A program made the position numbers and the translations under genes. The notes under the pieces are model-generated. The model did not search any database, was not told the origin of the DNA, and saw only the letters and a list, made by a program, of their open reading frames with translations. This document shows positions 33,048 through 40,414 of a stretch of DNA of 64,000 nt, piece after piece. The DNA is from JAAEUB01 sp964550345. Its GTDB lineage: Bacteria; Pseudomonadota; Alphaproteobacteria; Rhodobacterales; Rhodobacteraceae. The number at the start of each line of letters is the position of its first letter. Positions within the stretch are counted from its first letter, which is position 1. The stretch spans positions 16,256-80,255 of the forward strand of contig CAZJYZ010000011.1 of assembly GCA_964550345.1 (NCBI GenBank), read 5' to 3'.

Positions 33048-34562
33048 CTAGTTAGCGCCAGTGATCGCCAACCGATACCCGGCCGCCTCGGCGATATGGG
33101 GCTTTCGCACGACCTCGACCCCATCCAGATCAGCAATGGTCCGCGCCACCCGCAATATCCGGTGATAGCCGCGCGCTGACAGGCCAAACCGTTCAGCGAT
33201 TTTGTTCAAAAACGCCTTACCTTCACTGTCAGAGCCTGAAATCTCCTCTAAAAATGAACCCTCCGCATCGGCATTCACCCGCATAGCGTTGTGGCCTGCA
33301 AAACGGGCCTGCTGAATGGCATGTGCACCTGCCACCCGTTCTGCGACAGTTTCGGAGCTTTCACCGCAATCCGGCAGGTCAAGATCGGTGAAAGCCACAG
33401 GTGGAACTTCAACGCGCAGATCAAAGCGGTCCATAAGCGGGCCTGAGATGCGGCCCAGATAATCCTCACCACAGACTGGCACCCGCGAACAGGCGCGGGA
33501 CGGATCGGCAAGATAGCCGCATTTACATGGGTTGGCCGCCGCCACGAGCATAAACCGGCACGGATAGCGGATATGCGCATTGGCGCGCGCTACAACAACT
33601 TCGCCCGTCTCAACCGGTTGGCGCAATGTTTCCAGCACCGCGCGGTTAAACTCGGGAAATTCATCCATGAATAATACACCATTATGGGCAAGACTTACCT
33701 CGCCCGGTTTGGCACCTCGGCCGCCGCCGACAATGGCGGCCATCGACGCCGTATGGTGCGGCGTTCGAAAGGGTCGTTCGCGCGTTATCCCCTCTTCGCC
33801 AAGCAGGCCGGCAAGGGAATGTATCATTGAGGTTTCCAGCGCTTCCATGGGGCTGAGCGGTGGCAATATCCCTGGCAGCCGGGCGGCCATCATGGATTTA
33901 CCGGCGCCGGGGCTGCCAACCAGCAGCATGTGGTGACGTCCGGCGGCGGCAATTTCCAGGGCGCGCTTTGCGCGCTCCTGCCCTTTCACCTCGGCCAGAT
34001 CACGGGTTCCCGTAGCCACCGAAACTTCACCGGGTTCTGCCGGTGCCAGGGGCGACTGGCCGTTAAAATGCTGAACGACCGCGCCCAGAGAGCCCGCGGC
34101 CAATACCTTTGCCGCCTCGACCCAGGCCGCTTCGGCGCCACAGGCTTTGGGGCACACCAGGACGCGCTCACTTTCAGCCGCAGAAATGGCTGCAGGGAGT
34201 GCCCCAACCACCGAAATCAGGCTTCCATCCAGCGACAGCTCCCCGAGGGCCATGGTGGCTTCGATTTCGTCGCGCGGCAGGATGTCTATTGCCGACAATA
34301 GCGCCAATGCAATTGGGAGATCGAAATGTGACCCTTCCTTGGGCAGGTTGGCGGGTGAAAGGTTGATGGTAATGCGTTTTGAAGGCAAGGCTATCGCCAT
34401 AGAGTTCAAAGCGGCACGCACCCGTTCACGGGCTTCGCTCACGGCCTTATCTGGCAACCCTACGATGGAAAAAGCCGGCATTCCGGGGGTAATCGCACAT
34501 TGCACTTCGACAGGTCGCGCTTCGACCCCGACAAAGGCAACCGTATAGGCGCGTGCAACCAT
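33048..34562 (-). CDS. comM: ComM/YifB-type AAA+ Mg-chelatase-like protein
   Basis: A 504-residue AAA+ ATPase. The N-terminal Lon-protease-like domain begins MVARAYTVAFVGVEARPVEV. Walker A is LLVGSPGAGKSMMAARLPG (about 215), and the sensor region contains NGVLFMDEFPEFNRAVLETL. A Cys-rich zinc-like patch follows (ANPCKCGYLADPSRACSRVPVCG), with the Mg_chelatase_C domain at the end. ComM is a hexameric helicase that branch-migrates donor DNA during natural transformation. ATG 34562 has GGAGGGG four bases upstream. TTAACCAT half-sites in inverted orientation directly upstream suggest CtrA control. Confidence 0.95.
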   Translation of the reverse strand: MVARAYTVAFVGVEARPVEVQCAITPGMPAFSIVGLPDKAVSEARERVRAALNSMAIALPSKRITINLSPANLPKEGSHFDLPIALALLSAIDILPRDEIEATMALGELSLDGSLISVVGALPAAISAAESERVLVCPKACGAEAAWVEAAKVLAAGSLGAVVQHFNGQSPLAPAEPGEVSVATGTRDLAEVKGQERAKRALEIAAAGRHHMLLVGSPGAGKSMMAARLPGILPPLSPMEALETSMIHSLAGLLGEEGITRERPFRTPHHTASMAAIVGGGRGAKPGEVSLAHNGVLFMDEFPEFNRAVLETLRQPVETGEVVVARANAHIRYPCRFMLVAAANPCKCGYLADPSRACSRVPVCGEDYLGRISGPLMDRFDLRVEVPPVAFTDLDLPDCGESSETVAERVAGAHAIQQARFAGHNAMRVNADAEGSFLEEISGSDSEGKAFLNKIAERFGLSARGYHRILRVARTIADLDGVEVVRKPHIAEAAGYRLAITGAN

Positions 34563-34571
34563 GACCCCTCC

Positions 34572-34599
34572 GTTAACCATGCAATACGAAATGGTTAAC
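34572..34599. promoter_or_regulatory. inverted pair of CtrA-type TTAACCAT half-sites before comM
   Basis: GTTAACCAT (34572-34580) and ATGGTTAAC (34591-34599) are perfect inverted 9-mers separated by 10 bases. The start-proximal arm adjoins the comM ribosome site. TTAACCAT is a reported CtrA half-site form in alphaproteobacteria. Confidence 0.55.
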
Positions 34600-34609
34600 C
34601 CGATAGGGG

Positions 34610-34624
34610 TTTACGAAGGGTTAA
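34610..34624. promoter_or_regulatory. near-consensus CtrA site upstream of comM
   Basis: TTTA-CGAAGGG-TTAA differs by one base from the CtrA consensus TTAA-N7-TTAA. It lies 48-62 bases upstream of the comM start. Confidence 0.45.
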
Positions 34625-34758
34625 CATGCCCGCTGTCTGCCCGATTTTCCGACGTATCAGTCACGGCTCCATACTATCTGGCTGCTACTTGCCGAGCTTA
34701 GCGAGGCACCGGGTGGCGGCAATGCGCGCTCCTCAGGGGCGCGAAGATCTGGCGCAAT

Positions 34759-35445
34759 TCAGGTATTCTCAGGCCACGGCCTACTTTCATGTTCCATTGC
34801 GTAAGGCTCCGGATCGTATGAAACCTTAAGCCCCTCCGCGCGCCACTGACAGAAAGCCGGGTCCGACAGATGCGCGGCGACATAGGCCTGCGCCATGGCA
34901 CCAACAGGCAAGTCAAACCCTGCTATACGCGCCGCGATTGGTGCATAGAACACATCCGCCAGAGAATATTCTCCAAACAGCCAGCTACCACCAGCGCCGT
35001 ATTTTTTTCGGGCAAGCTCCCACAATTCTTGTAACCGGGTCAGATCCCGCCGCACCCCCTCCGAGGGTTCGAACCCCTGCCATTGCCGTAACAGTTGCAT
35101 GGGGCAATCTTGCCGCAAATCGCCAAAGCCCGCATGCATCTCGGCCACCATCCAGCGCGCTAATGCCCTTGCCGCCGGATCTTTCGGCCAGAGCCCGGCC
35201 TCGGGGTGTCGTTCGGCAAGCGTTTCGGCCATCGCCAACGTATCACCAACAATCACTCCATCCGGGGTACGCATCACCGGCACCAGCCGGGCCGGAGCAA
35301 GGGGCGCCAGATCTTGTTTCATCGTGCCGGAGTATAATCCGACCATGTGCACGTTGTGAGGGATGTTGAATTTCTCAAACATCAGCCACCCACGCAGCGA
35401 CCAGCTGGAAAACGTCCGGTCGCCGATAAATAAGTCATATGTCAT
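34759..35445 (-). CDS. glutathione S-transferase family protein
   Basis: A 228-residue two-domain GST. The thioredoxin-like N-domain starts YDLFIGDRTFSSWSLRGWLM, with the Ser of SSWS in the catalytic position. MRTPDGVIVGDTLAMAETLAE supplies the cis-Pro region and the Glu/Asp-Thr/Ser glutathione-gamma-Glu contact. The all-helical C-domain has WLFGEYSLADVFYAPIAARI, a good match to the conserved N-capping SxAD motif. Substrate is unknown. It is transcribed in the same direction as comM but separated by about 200 bases with no obvious structure except the CtrA-like sites. Confidence 0.92.
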   Translation of the reverse strand: MTYDLFIGDRTFSSWSLRGWLMFEKFNIPHNVHMVGLYSGTMKQDLAPLAPARLVPVMRTPDGVIVGDTLAMAETLAERHPEAGLWPKDPAARALARWMVAEMHAGFGDLRQDCPMQLLRQWQGFEPSEGVRRDLTRLQELWELARKKYGAGGSWLFGEYSLADVFYAPIAARIAGFDLPVGAMAQAYVAAHLSDPAFCQWRAEGLKVSYDPEPYAMEHESRPWPENT

Positions 35446-35521
35446 AGGCTCAGCCTAGGCGTGCCTTGGGCATTGTGCAAAATTATCATTTGTGGCGGGG
35501 TCCATGACCGCAGGTTATCAG

Positions 35522-36103
35522 TCACGGCCGGTGGTTGATCACGCCGGTTTCCCACCAGGTGCCGTGCCATGTCAGCCGGGTTACCGACAAGTTGTCAATC
35601 TTTTGGCCAAGGGCCTCTGTTGCGCTCATCGCCCCGGCCTGTTGGACTTGGGTGAGAATCACGCCGAAATGCGCCACTGCAATCACATCCGAGTGGGCAC
35701 CTTGTCTGTTGATGGTTTCAACCCAGCGCGCAACCCTACCTGCCGCCTGATTCCAGCTTTCACCACCCGGTGGGGTAATGTCACCCGGGTGCTCCCAATA
35801 GGCCCGCGACAGGTCCGGATCGCGCGCGCTGACTGCGTTAAAGTCCAGCCCGTCCCACTCGCCGAAATTGAACTCTCGCAATTCGGCAGTATGGGGCAGT
35901 CTTTCGTGGCTTGCCCCTTCGATGGCATCCGCTGTAGCCGCTGCGCGGATCAGGTCCGAGCTGACAATTGCAGCGCGCGTCGGCAGATAGGCGCGCAGGC
36001 GGTCGATCGCATCCGTGTCAGACAGGTCCGCAGCCACATCGCGCCAACCAACAAAGGACTTTTCATGGGTTGGCCCATGGCGCAGCCACCACCAGTTAAT
36101 CAC
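35522..36103 (-). CDS. histidine phosphatase, probable alpha-ribazole phosphatase (CobC-like)
   Basis: A 193-residue phosphoglycerate-mutase-fold enzyme. The catalytic motif is WLRHGPTH near the N-terminus. IVSSDLIRAAATADAI follows, then ELREFNFGEWDGLDFNAV with the acid, and the second His is in VIAVAHFGVILTQV. The gene start overlaps the cobU stop (ATGA). That coupling points to alpha-ribazole-5'-phosphate dephosphorylation in the nucleotide-loop step of cobalamin synthesis, rather than glycolysis. The fold is sure and the substrate is inferred from the partner gene. Confidence 0.85.
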   Translation of the reverse strand: MINWWWLRHGPTHEKSFVGWRDVAADLSDTDAIDRLRAYLPTRAAIVSSDLIRAAATADAIEGASHERLPHTAELREFNFGEWDGLDFNAVSARDPDLSRAYWEHPGDITPPGGESWNQAAGRVARWVETINRQGAHSDVIAVAHFGVILTQVQQAGAMSATEALGQKIDNLSVTRLTWHGTWWETGVINHRP

Positions 36104-36633
36104 GTTAGTCCCCCCGGCAGGTCCCCTTTCAGGGCCAGAGGCAGACCGGCCATGACGGTCACAACCAGTCCTGAATGCGATGCCAAAACCTGGTTAAGTT
36201 CACCATGTGCCTGACGAAAAGCGCGTGCCAGTGCATTTTCCGGCACGACCCCCTGCCCCAGCTCATTTGATACGATAACAACTGGCGAGGCGCAGTTTTT
36301 CATGGCCCTTATCAGTTCCCTGTATGCGGAGGGCAGGTCAGCACTGGCTGCCATCTGGTTGCTCAACCACATCGTGGCACAATCCACCAGCACCACCCGG
36401 CCAGCTGGGACCCGACCCAAAGCCTCGCTTAGATCGTCCGGCGCTTCAATATTGTCCCACTCAGCACCGCGCCGGGACTGATGGGTTGCGATTTTGGCAG
36501 CCATTTCAGCGTCACCGGCCTGCGCAGTGGCAATATACGTGCGAGGCTGTGCTGTCTGCGCGCATAAACGCTCGGCAAAGGCTGATTTTCCGGACGCCGC
36601 CCCGCCTAATACCAATGTCAGTTGTGGTAACAT
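36100..36633 (-). CDS. cobU: adenosylcobinamide kinase / cobinamide-phosphate guanylyltransferase
   Basis: A 177-residue bifunctional enzyme (called CobP in aerobic pathway bacteria) that activates cobinamide to GDP-cobinamide. The N-terminal P-loop is LVLGGAASGKSAFAERL. It is followed by YIATAQAGDAEMAAKIATHQ with the guanylylated His region, HQSRRGAEWDNIEAP, VLVDCATMWLSN and the C-terminal VSNELGQGVVPENALARAFR. B12 is the cofactor of the ethylmalonyl-CoA mutase at 61717 in this window. It is divergent from the ChaN-like gene. Confidence 0.95.
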   Translation of the reverse strand: MLPQLTLVLGGAASGKSAFAERLCAQTAQPRTYIATAQAGDAEMAAKIATHQSRRGAEWDNIEAPDDLSEALGRVPAGRVVLVDCATMWLSNQMAASADLPSAYRELIRAMKNCASPVVIVSNELGQGVVPENALARAFRQAHGELNQVLASHSGLVVTVMAGLPLALKGDLPGGLT

Positions 36634-36733
36634 GCAATCCCCGCTGGCTTCCCGCCCTTGCTAACATTCCGGTAGCCGCCGGAAAAGCGCCATTTCCCTT
36701 GAAGCCGGTGCGATGGCCTGCCAAAATTCCAAC

Positions 36734-37534
36734 ATGATCCGCATGGCACATTCTCTTGCTTTCACCCTTGGAGCCCTTTTGCTGGCACCGGTTCCGGGGG
36801 AGGTACTGGAGCAGGCAAAAAACGCCGATGTGGTGATCATCGGAGAGGTTCACGACAATCCCCGCCATCATCTTGCGCAGGCCGAAATCCTTGAGGCACT
36901 TCAGCCAAAGGCCATTGTTTTTGAAATGTTAAACGATGAGCAGGCGGCGCGCATCACACCCGATATACGCAATGATCCCCGTGCTCTGGCGAATACGCTG
37001 AACTGGGAAGGGTCCGGCTGGCCGGATTTTGCCCTCTATGCCCCTTTGTTTTCTGTGGCCGCCGAAGCACGGGTTTTCGGTGCTGCCCTGCCACGAGGTG
37101 CTGCACGTGATGCCATGGAAATGGGCATTGTGCAAAGTTTTGGCGATGATGCCGCCGCCTACGGTCTGACATCCCCTTTGCCGCCAGAACAACAGGCAAC
37201 CCGTGAAGAACTACAATTCAGCGCCCATTGTGATGCCCTGCCCCGCCACCTTTTACCGGATATGGTCGCCCTGCAACGCTTGCGCGACGCCATGCTGGCG
37301 CGTGCTGTCTTGCAGGCGCTACAAACAGCCGGGCCGCCAGTGGCGGTGATTACGGGCAACGGCCATGCGCGAAAGGATTGGGGCGTTCCGGCCATTTTGT
37401 CGTCATTGACACTCGATGCGCAAATCTACGTGATAGGACAGGCTGAGGACGGCCATAAACCCAATGGTGGATTTGATGTTATTCTGGATGCTCCAGCCCA
37501 TCCCCGACCCGACCCCTGCGAGGCATTTCGTTAA
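36734..37534 (+). CDS. ChaN-family haem-binding-like protein
   Basis: A 266-residue protein. DVVIIGEVHDNPRHHLAQ near residue 36 is the ChaN/Tiki-like erythromycin-esterase-related motif with metal/haem-binding His residues. ALQPKAIVFEMLNDEQA and VIAGNGHARKDWGVP-like VITGNGHARKDWG complete the pattern. ChaN of Campylobacter is a haem-binding iron-regulated lipoprotein. Here the N-terminus is a signal-like helix (HSLAFTLGALLLAPVPG) without a lipobox Cys. The start is one of ATG 36713, 36734 or 36743. It follows cobU divergently, and its link to cobalamin is unclear. Confidence 0.82.
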   Translation: MIRMAHSLAFTLGALLLAPVPGEVLEQAKNADVVIIGEVHDNPRHHLAQAEILEALQPKAIVFEMLNDEQAARITPDIRNDPRALANTLNWEGSGWPDFALYAPLFSVAAEARVFGAALPRGAARDAMEMGIVQSFGDDAAAYGLTSPLPPEQQATREELQFSAHCDALPRHLLPDMVALQRLRDAMLARAVLQALQTAGPPVAVITGNGHARKDWGVPAILSSLTLDAQIYVIGQAEDGHKPNGGFDVILDAPAHPRPDPCEAFR

Positions 37535-37598
37535 ATCGTAAGGCATTGTTATTCGCGGCGCGCCTGCGTAATCTCACCCCGTAAGAACGGAGAAAACC

Positions 37599-38798
37599 AT
37601 GCTGGCTGGCAAGAAAATTCTTCTGATCATTGGCGGCGGTATTGCTGCTTTCAAGTCACTTGACCTGATCCGGCGCCTGCGTGAGCGTGGGGCGGATGTA
37701 ACCCCCGTGATCACCAAGGCGGGGCAGGAATTTGTCACACCGCTGAGCGCCTCAGGACTGGCGGCAAACAAGGTCTATACAGACCTGTTTGACCTGACGG
37801 ATGAGGCTGAGATGGGGCATATCGAGCTTAGCCGCGCGGCTGATCTGGTGGTCGTGGCCCCGGCAACCGCAGATCTGTTGGGCAAAATGGCAGGGGGGCT
37901 GGCAAATGACCTTGCCTCGACCTTGTTAATGGCGACCGACAAAAAGGTGTTGGTGGCACCGGCGATGAATGTGCGCATGTGGTTGCACCCGGCATGCCAG
38001 CGCAATGTGGCTATGCTCAAAAGCGACAAAATTTTGTTTGTCGGACCCAATGAAGGCGACATGGCTTGCGGGGAATTCGGACCGGGGCGGATGGCCGAAC
38101 CCTTGGAGATTGTGGCTGCGGTCGAGGCAGCCCTGATGGACGGTCCCCTGAAAGGCAAACATGTGCTGGTAACATCCGGGCCAACGCATGAACCGATCGA
38201 CCCGGTACGCTATATCGCCAACCGATCCTCCGGCGCGCAGGGTACGGCGATTGCGACAGCTTTGGCGGCCCTCGGTGCCGAGGTTACCTTTGTAACCGGT
38301 CCTGCGGACGTTCCGCCCCCGGCAGGTATGCGGGTGGTACAGGTAGAAACTGCCCGCGAAATGCTGGAAGCGGTCAAGGCTGCCCTGCCCGCAGATGCCG
38401 GTATTTTCGCTGCGGCAGTAGCTGACTGGCGGGTAAAATCCGAAGCCGGTTCGAAGATCAAGAAAGATAACAAGGGAAGCCTGCCAAGCCTTGAGTTCGC
38501 TGAGAACCCTGACATCCTGGCCAGTGTCAGCCAGATGGGCGACGGACGCCCGGAGTTGGTTGTGGGCTTCGCAGCAGAAACTGACGACGTGGTTGAAAAT
38601 GCCATTGCCAAACGTAAGCGGAAAGGTTGCGACTGGATTGTCGCCAACGATGTAAGTCCGGAAACCGGGATCATGGGGGGCGCTGAAAACGCGGTGGTTC
38701 TGATTGATAAGGACGGGGCCGAGGACTGGCCTCGTATGAGCAAAACGGATGTGGCCAAACAGCTTGCGACAAGGATTGCGGCAGCGTTACGGCAATAG
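37599..38798 (+). CDS. coaBC: bifunctional phosphopantothenoylcysteine decarboxylase/synthase
   Basis: A 399-residue coenzyme A biosynthesis enzyme. The N-terminal flavoprotein CoaC domain has KILLIIGGGIAAFKSLDLIR and APAMNVRMWLHPACQRN with the PXMNXXMW substrate clamp. The CoaB synthase domain begins KHVLVTSGPTHEPIDPVRYI, with NRSSGAQG as nucleotide site. It ends in AENPDILASV and FAAETDDVVENAIAKRKRKG. A ribosome site (CGGAG) precedes the ATG. dut follows with a 49-base gap that contains a copy of the interspersed repeat. The coaBC-dut order is common in proteobacteria. Confidence 0.97.
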   Translation: MLAGKKILLIIGGGIAAFKSLDLIRRLRERGADVTPVITKAGQEFVTPLSASGLAANKVYTDLFDLTDEAEMGHIELSRAADLVVVAPATADLLGKMAGGLANDLASTLLMATDKKVLVAPAMNVRMWLHPACQRNVAMLKSDKILFVGPNEGDMACGEFGPGRMAEPLEIVAAVEAALMDGPLKGKHVLVTSGPTHEPIDPVRYIANRSSGAQGTAIATALAALGAEVTFVTGPADVPPPAGMRVVQVETAREMLEAVKAALPADAGIFAAAVADWRVKSEAGSKIKKDNKGSLPSLEFAENPDILASVSQMGDGRPELVVGFAAETDDVVENAIAKRKRKGCDWIVANDVSPETGIMGGAENAVVLIDKDGAEDWPRMSKTDVAKQLATRIAAALRQ

Positions 38799-38805
38799 AT
38801 TTGAG

Positions 38806-38840
38806 GCCTCCGGCGGAGGTATTTTCACCAAGGTGAAGGG
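38806..38840 (+). repeat. interspersed intergenic repeat, copy 2
   Basis: GCCTCCGGCGGAGGTATTTT followed by CACCAAGGTGAAGGG lies between coaBC and dut. Its 3' part (AAGGTGAAGGGG) also serves as the dut ribosome site. Confidence 0.65.
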
Positions 38841-38847
38841 GAAAAAC

Positions 38848-39312
38848 GTGCCTGTTATCAATATGTTGCGGGAAGAAGAAGCAGACCGCTCCTTGCCACT
38901 TCCTTCTTACGAGTCAGTGGGGGCTGCGGGGGCAGATCTGCGTGCTAATCTGAAGATGGGTGACCGCCAGAACGGGATTGCGATGACCCCGATGGCGCGG
39001 GTTTTGGTCCCAACCGGATTGCGGCTGGAAATCCCTGAAGGGTATGAAATGCAGATCCGCCCACGGTCTGGTTTGTCCTTCAAACACGGGATCACATTGG
39101 TTAACGCTCCGGGCACGATCGACAGTGATTATCGTGGCCCATTGGGGGTTTTGTTAGTTAATCTTGGGACGGAGCCTTACATTGTGCGGCATGGTGACCG
39201 CATTGCGCAGGCGGTGGTTGCGCCGGTGGTTCAGGCGGAATTTAATCTGACCGAAGAATTAAGCGAAACCGGACGTGGTGCGGGCGGCTTTGGCTCAACC
39301 GGGCGCAGTTAA
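38848..39312 (+). CDS. dut: deoxyuridine 5'-triphosphate nucleotidohydrolase
   Basis: A trimeric dUTPase of 154 residues. All five motifs are present in order: AGADLRANL, RPRSGLSFKHGI, the uracil-binding hairpin APGTIDSDYRGPL, RIAQAVVAPV and the C-terminal arm RGAGGFGSTGR. The start is GTG at 38848 with GAAGGGG upstream. A longer frame from 38749 lies inside coaBC and is not credible. It removes dUTP and supplies dUMP. The stop is 10 bases before the MoeB-like gene. Confidence 0.97.
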   Translation: MPVINMLREEEADRSLPLPSYESVGAAGADLRANLKMGDRQNGIAMTPMARVLVPTGLRLEIPEGYEMQIRPRSGLSFKHGITLVNAPGTIDSDYRGPLGVLLVNLGTEPYIVRHGDRIAQAVVAPVVQAEFNLTEELSETGRGAGGFGSTGRS

Positions 39313-39322
39313 CGAGGCAAAG

Positions 39323-40369
39323 ATGATCTGGGTTTTACTCTTGGCGGCCGTTTTCTGGGGTTTGGGGCACGTGATGAAAGTACCGGCGCGGCGCAGATTG
39401 CTGCCCATCGGGGTATTGTTATTAGCCGTCCTGGCGGCGCATTTGGTTTTGCCAACAGATCACCCGTTGGTTTTGCGCATTGGCGGATCAGCAGCGGGGT
39501 GGACCATTTCACTTGCCGCTATCGCGCTGGTCTGGGCCTATGGGCGTGGTGTTGCCGCCCTCAAGGCACGCGCACCCGAGTTCGAGCCAGGTGAAGAAGG
39601 CCCGTTCAGCGACACCGAGCTTGACCGCTACGCCCGCCACATCGTGCTGCGGGAAATAGGCGGGCCCGGGCAAAAGGCTATGAAGGACGCGCGGGTATTG
39701 GTCGTTGGGGCCGGCGGGCTGGGGTCACCCGCCCTGTTATATCTGGCGGCAGCAGGGATCGGCACCATTGGGGTAGTGGATGACGACGAGGTTGATAATT
39801 CAAACCTGCAGCGGCAGGTGATTCACAGCGACGTCGATATTGGCAAGCCCAAGGTTTTCTCTGCTGAGGCAACGATGCGTGCACAAAACCCGGCCATCAA
39901 AGTGCGCCCTTATCACCGGCGGCTGGATGAGAACAGCGCTGAGGCGCTTTTTGCTGAATATGACCTGATCCTTGAGGGTAGCGATAATTTCACCACCAAA
40001 TATCTTGTAAACCGGGTGGCTGCGAAACTTGGCAAACCGGTCATCGGGGCGGCCCTCAGCCAGTGGGAAGGGCAGATTTCAACCTGGGATCCGGCCAGCG
40101 GCGCACCTTGTTATCAATGTGTCTTTCCTGAAGTGCCCGCGCCGGGACTGGCGCCAAGCTGCTCTGAAGCGGGCGTTATCGGCCCCCTGCCCGGCGTTAT
40201 GGGGTCAATGATGGCCGTTGAAGTGGTCAAGGAAGTTACCGGTGCAGGTGAAGGTTTGCGCGGGAGGCTACTGATCTATGATGCGCTTTACGGTGAGGTG
40301 CGGGTGATTGCGGTGAAAAAACGTGACGACTGCCCTGTTTGCGGAAATGATCAGGCCCAAGGGAATTGA
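39323..40369 (+). CDS. HesA/MoeB/ThiF-family adenylyltransferase with N-terminal membrane helices
   Basis: A 348-residue protein. Two to three hydrophobic helices occupy residues about 1-75 (IWVLLLAAVFWGLGHVM, LLPIGVLLLAVLAAHLV and GWTISLAAIALVWAYG). The E1-like domain starts at RYARHIVLREIGGPGQKAM, with the nucleotide site VVGAGGLGSPALLYLAAAGIG and the R-finger region DNSNLQRQVIH. Zinc ligands are CYQCVF and DDCPVCG. MoeB-type enzymes adenylylate the Gly-Gly end of sulfur-carrier proteins such as MoaD or ThiS. The membrane anchor is unusual outside this lineage. ATG 39323 has CGAGG upstream, 10 bases after dut. Confidence 0.9.
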   Translation: MIWVLLLAAVFWGLGHVMKVPARRRLLPIGVLLLAVLAAHLVLPTDHPLVLRIGGSAAGWTISLAAIALVWAYGRGVAALKARAPEFEPGEEGPFSDTELDRYARHIVLREIGGPGQKAMKDARVLVVGAGGLGSPALLYLAAAGIGTIGVVDDDEVDNSNLQRQVIHSDVDIGKPKVFSAEATMRAQNPAIKVRPYHRRLDENSAEALFAEYDLILEGSDNFTTKYLVNRVAAKLGKPVIGAALSQWEGQISTWDPASGAPCYQCVFPEVPAPGLAPSCSEAGVIGPLPGVMGSMMAVEVVKEVTGAGEGLRGRLLIYDALYGEVRVIAVKKRDDCPVCGNDQAQGN

Positions 40370-40414
40370 CGTTTGGCGATCCGCCCCATAGCTCCTCTGT
40401 AAAGGAGACGCGCC

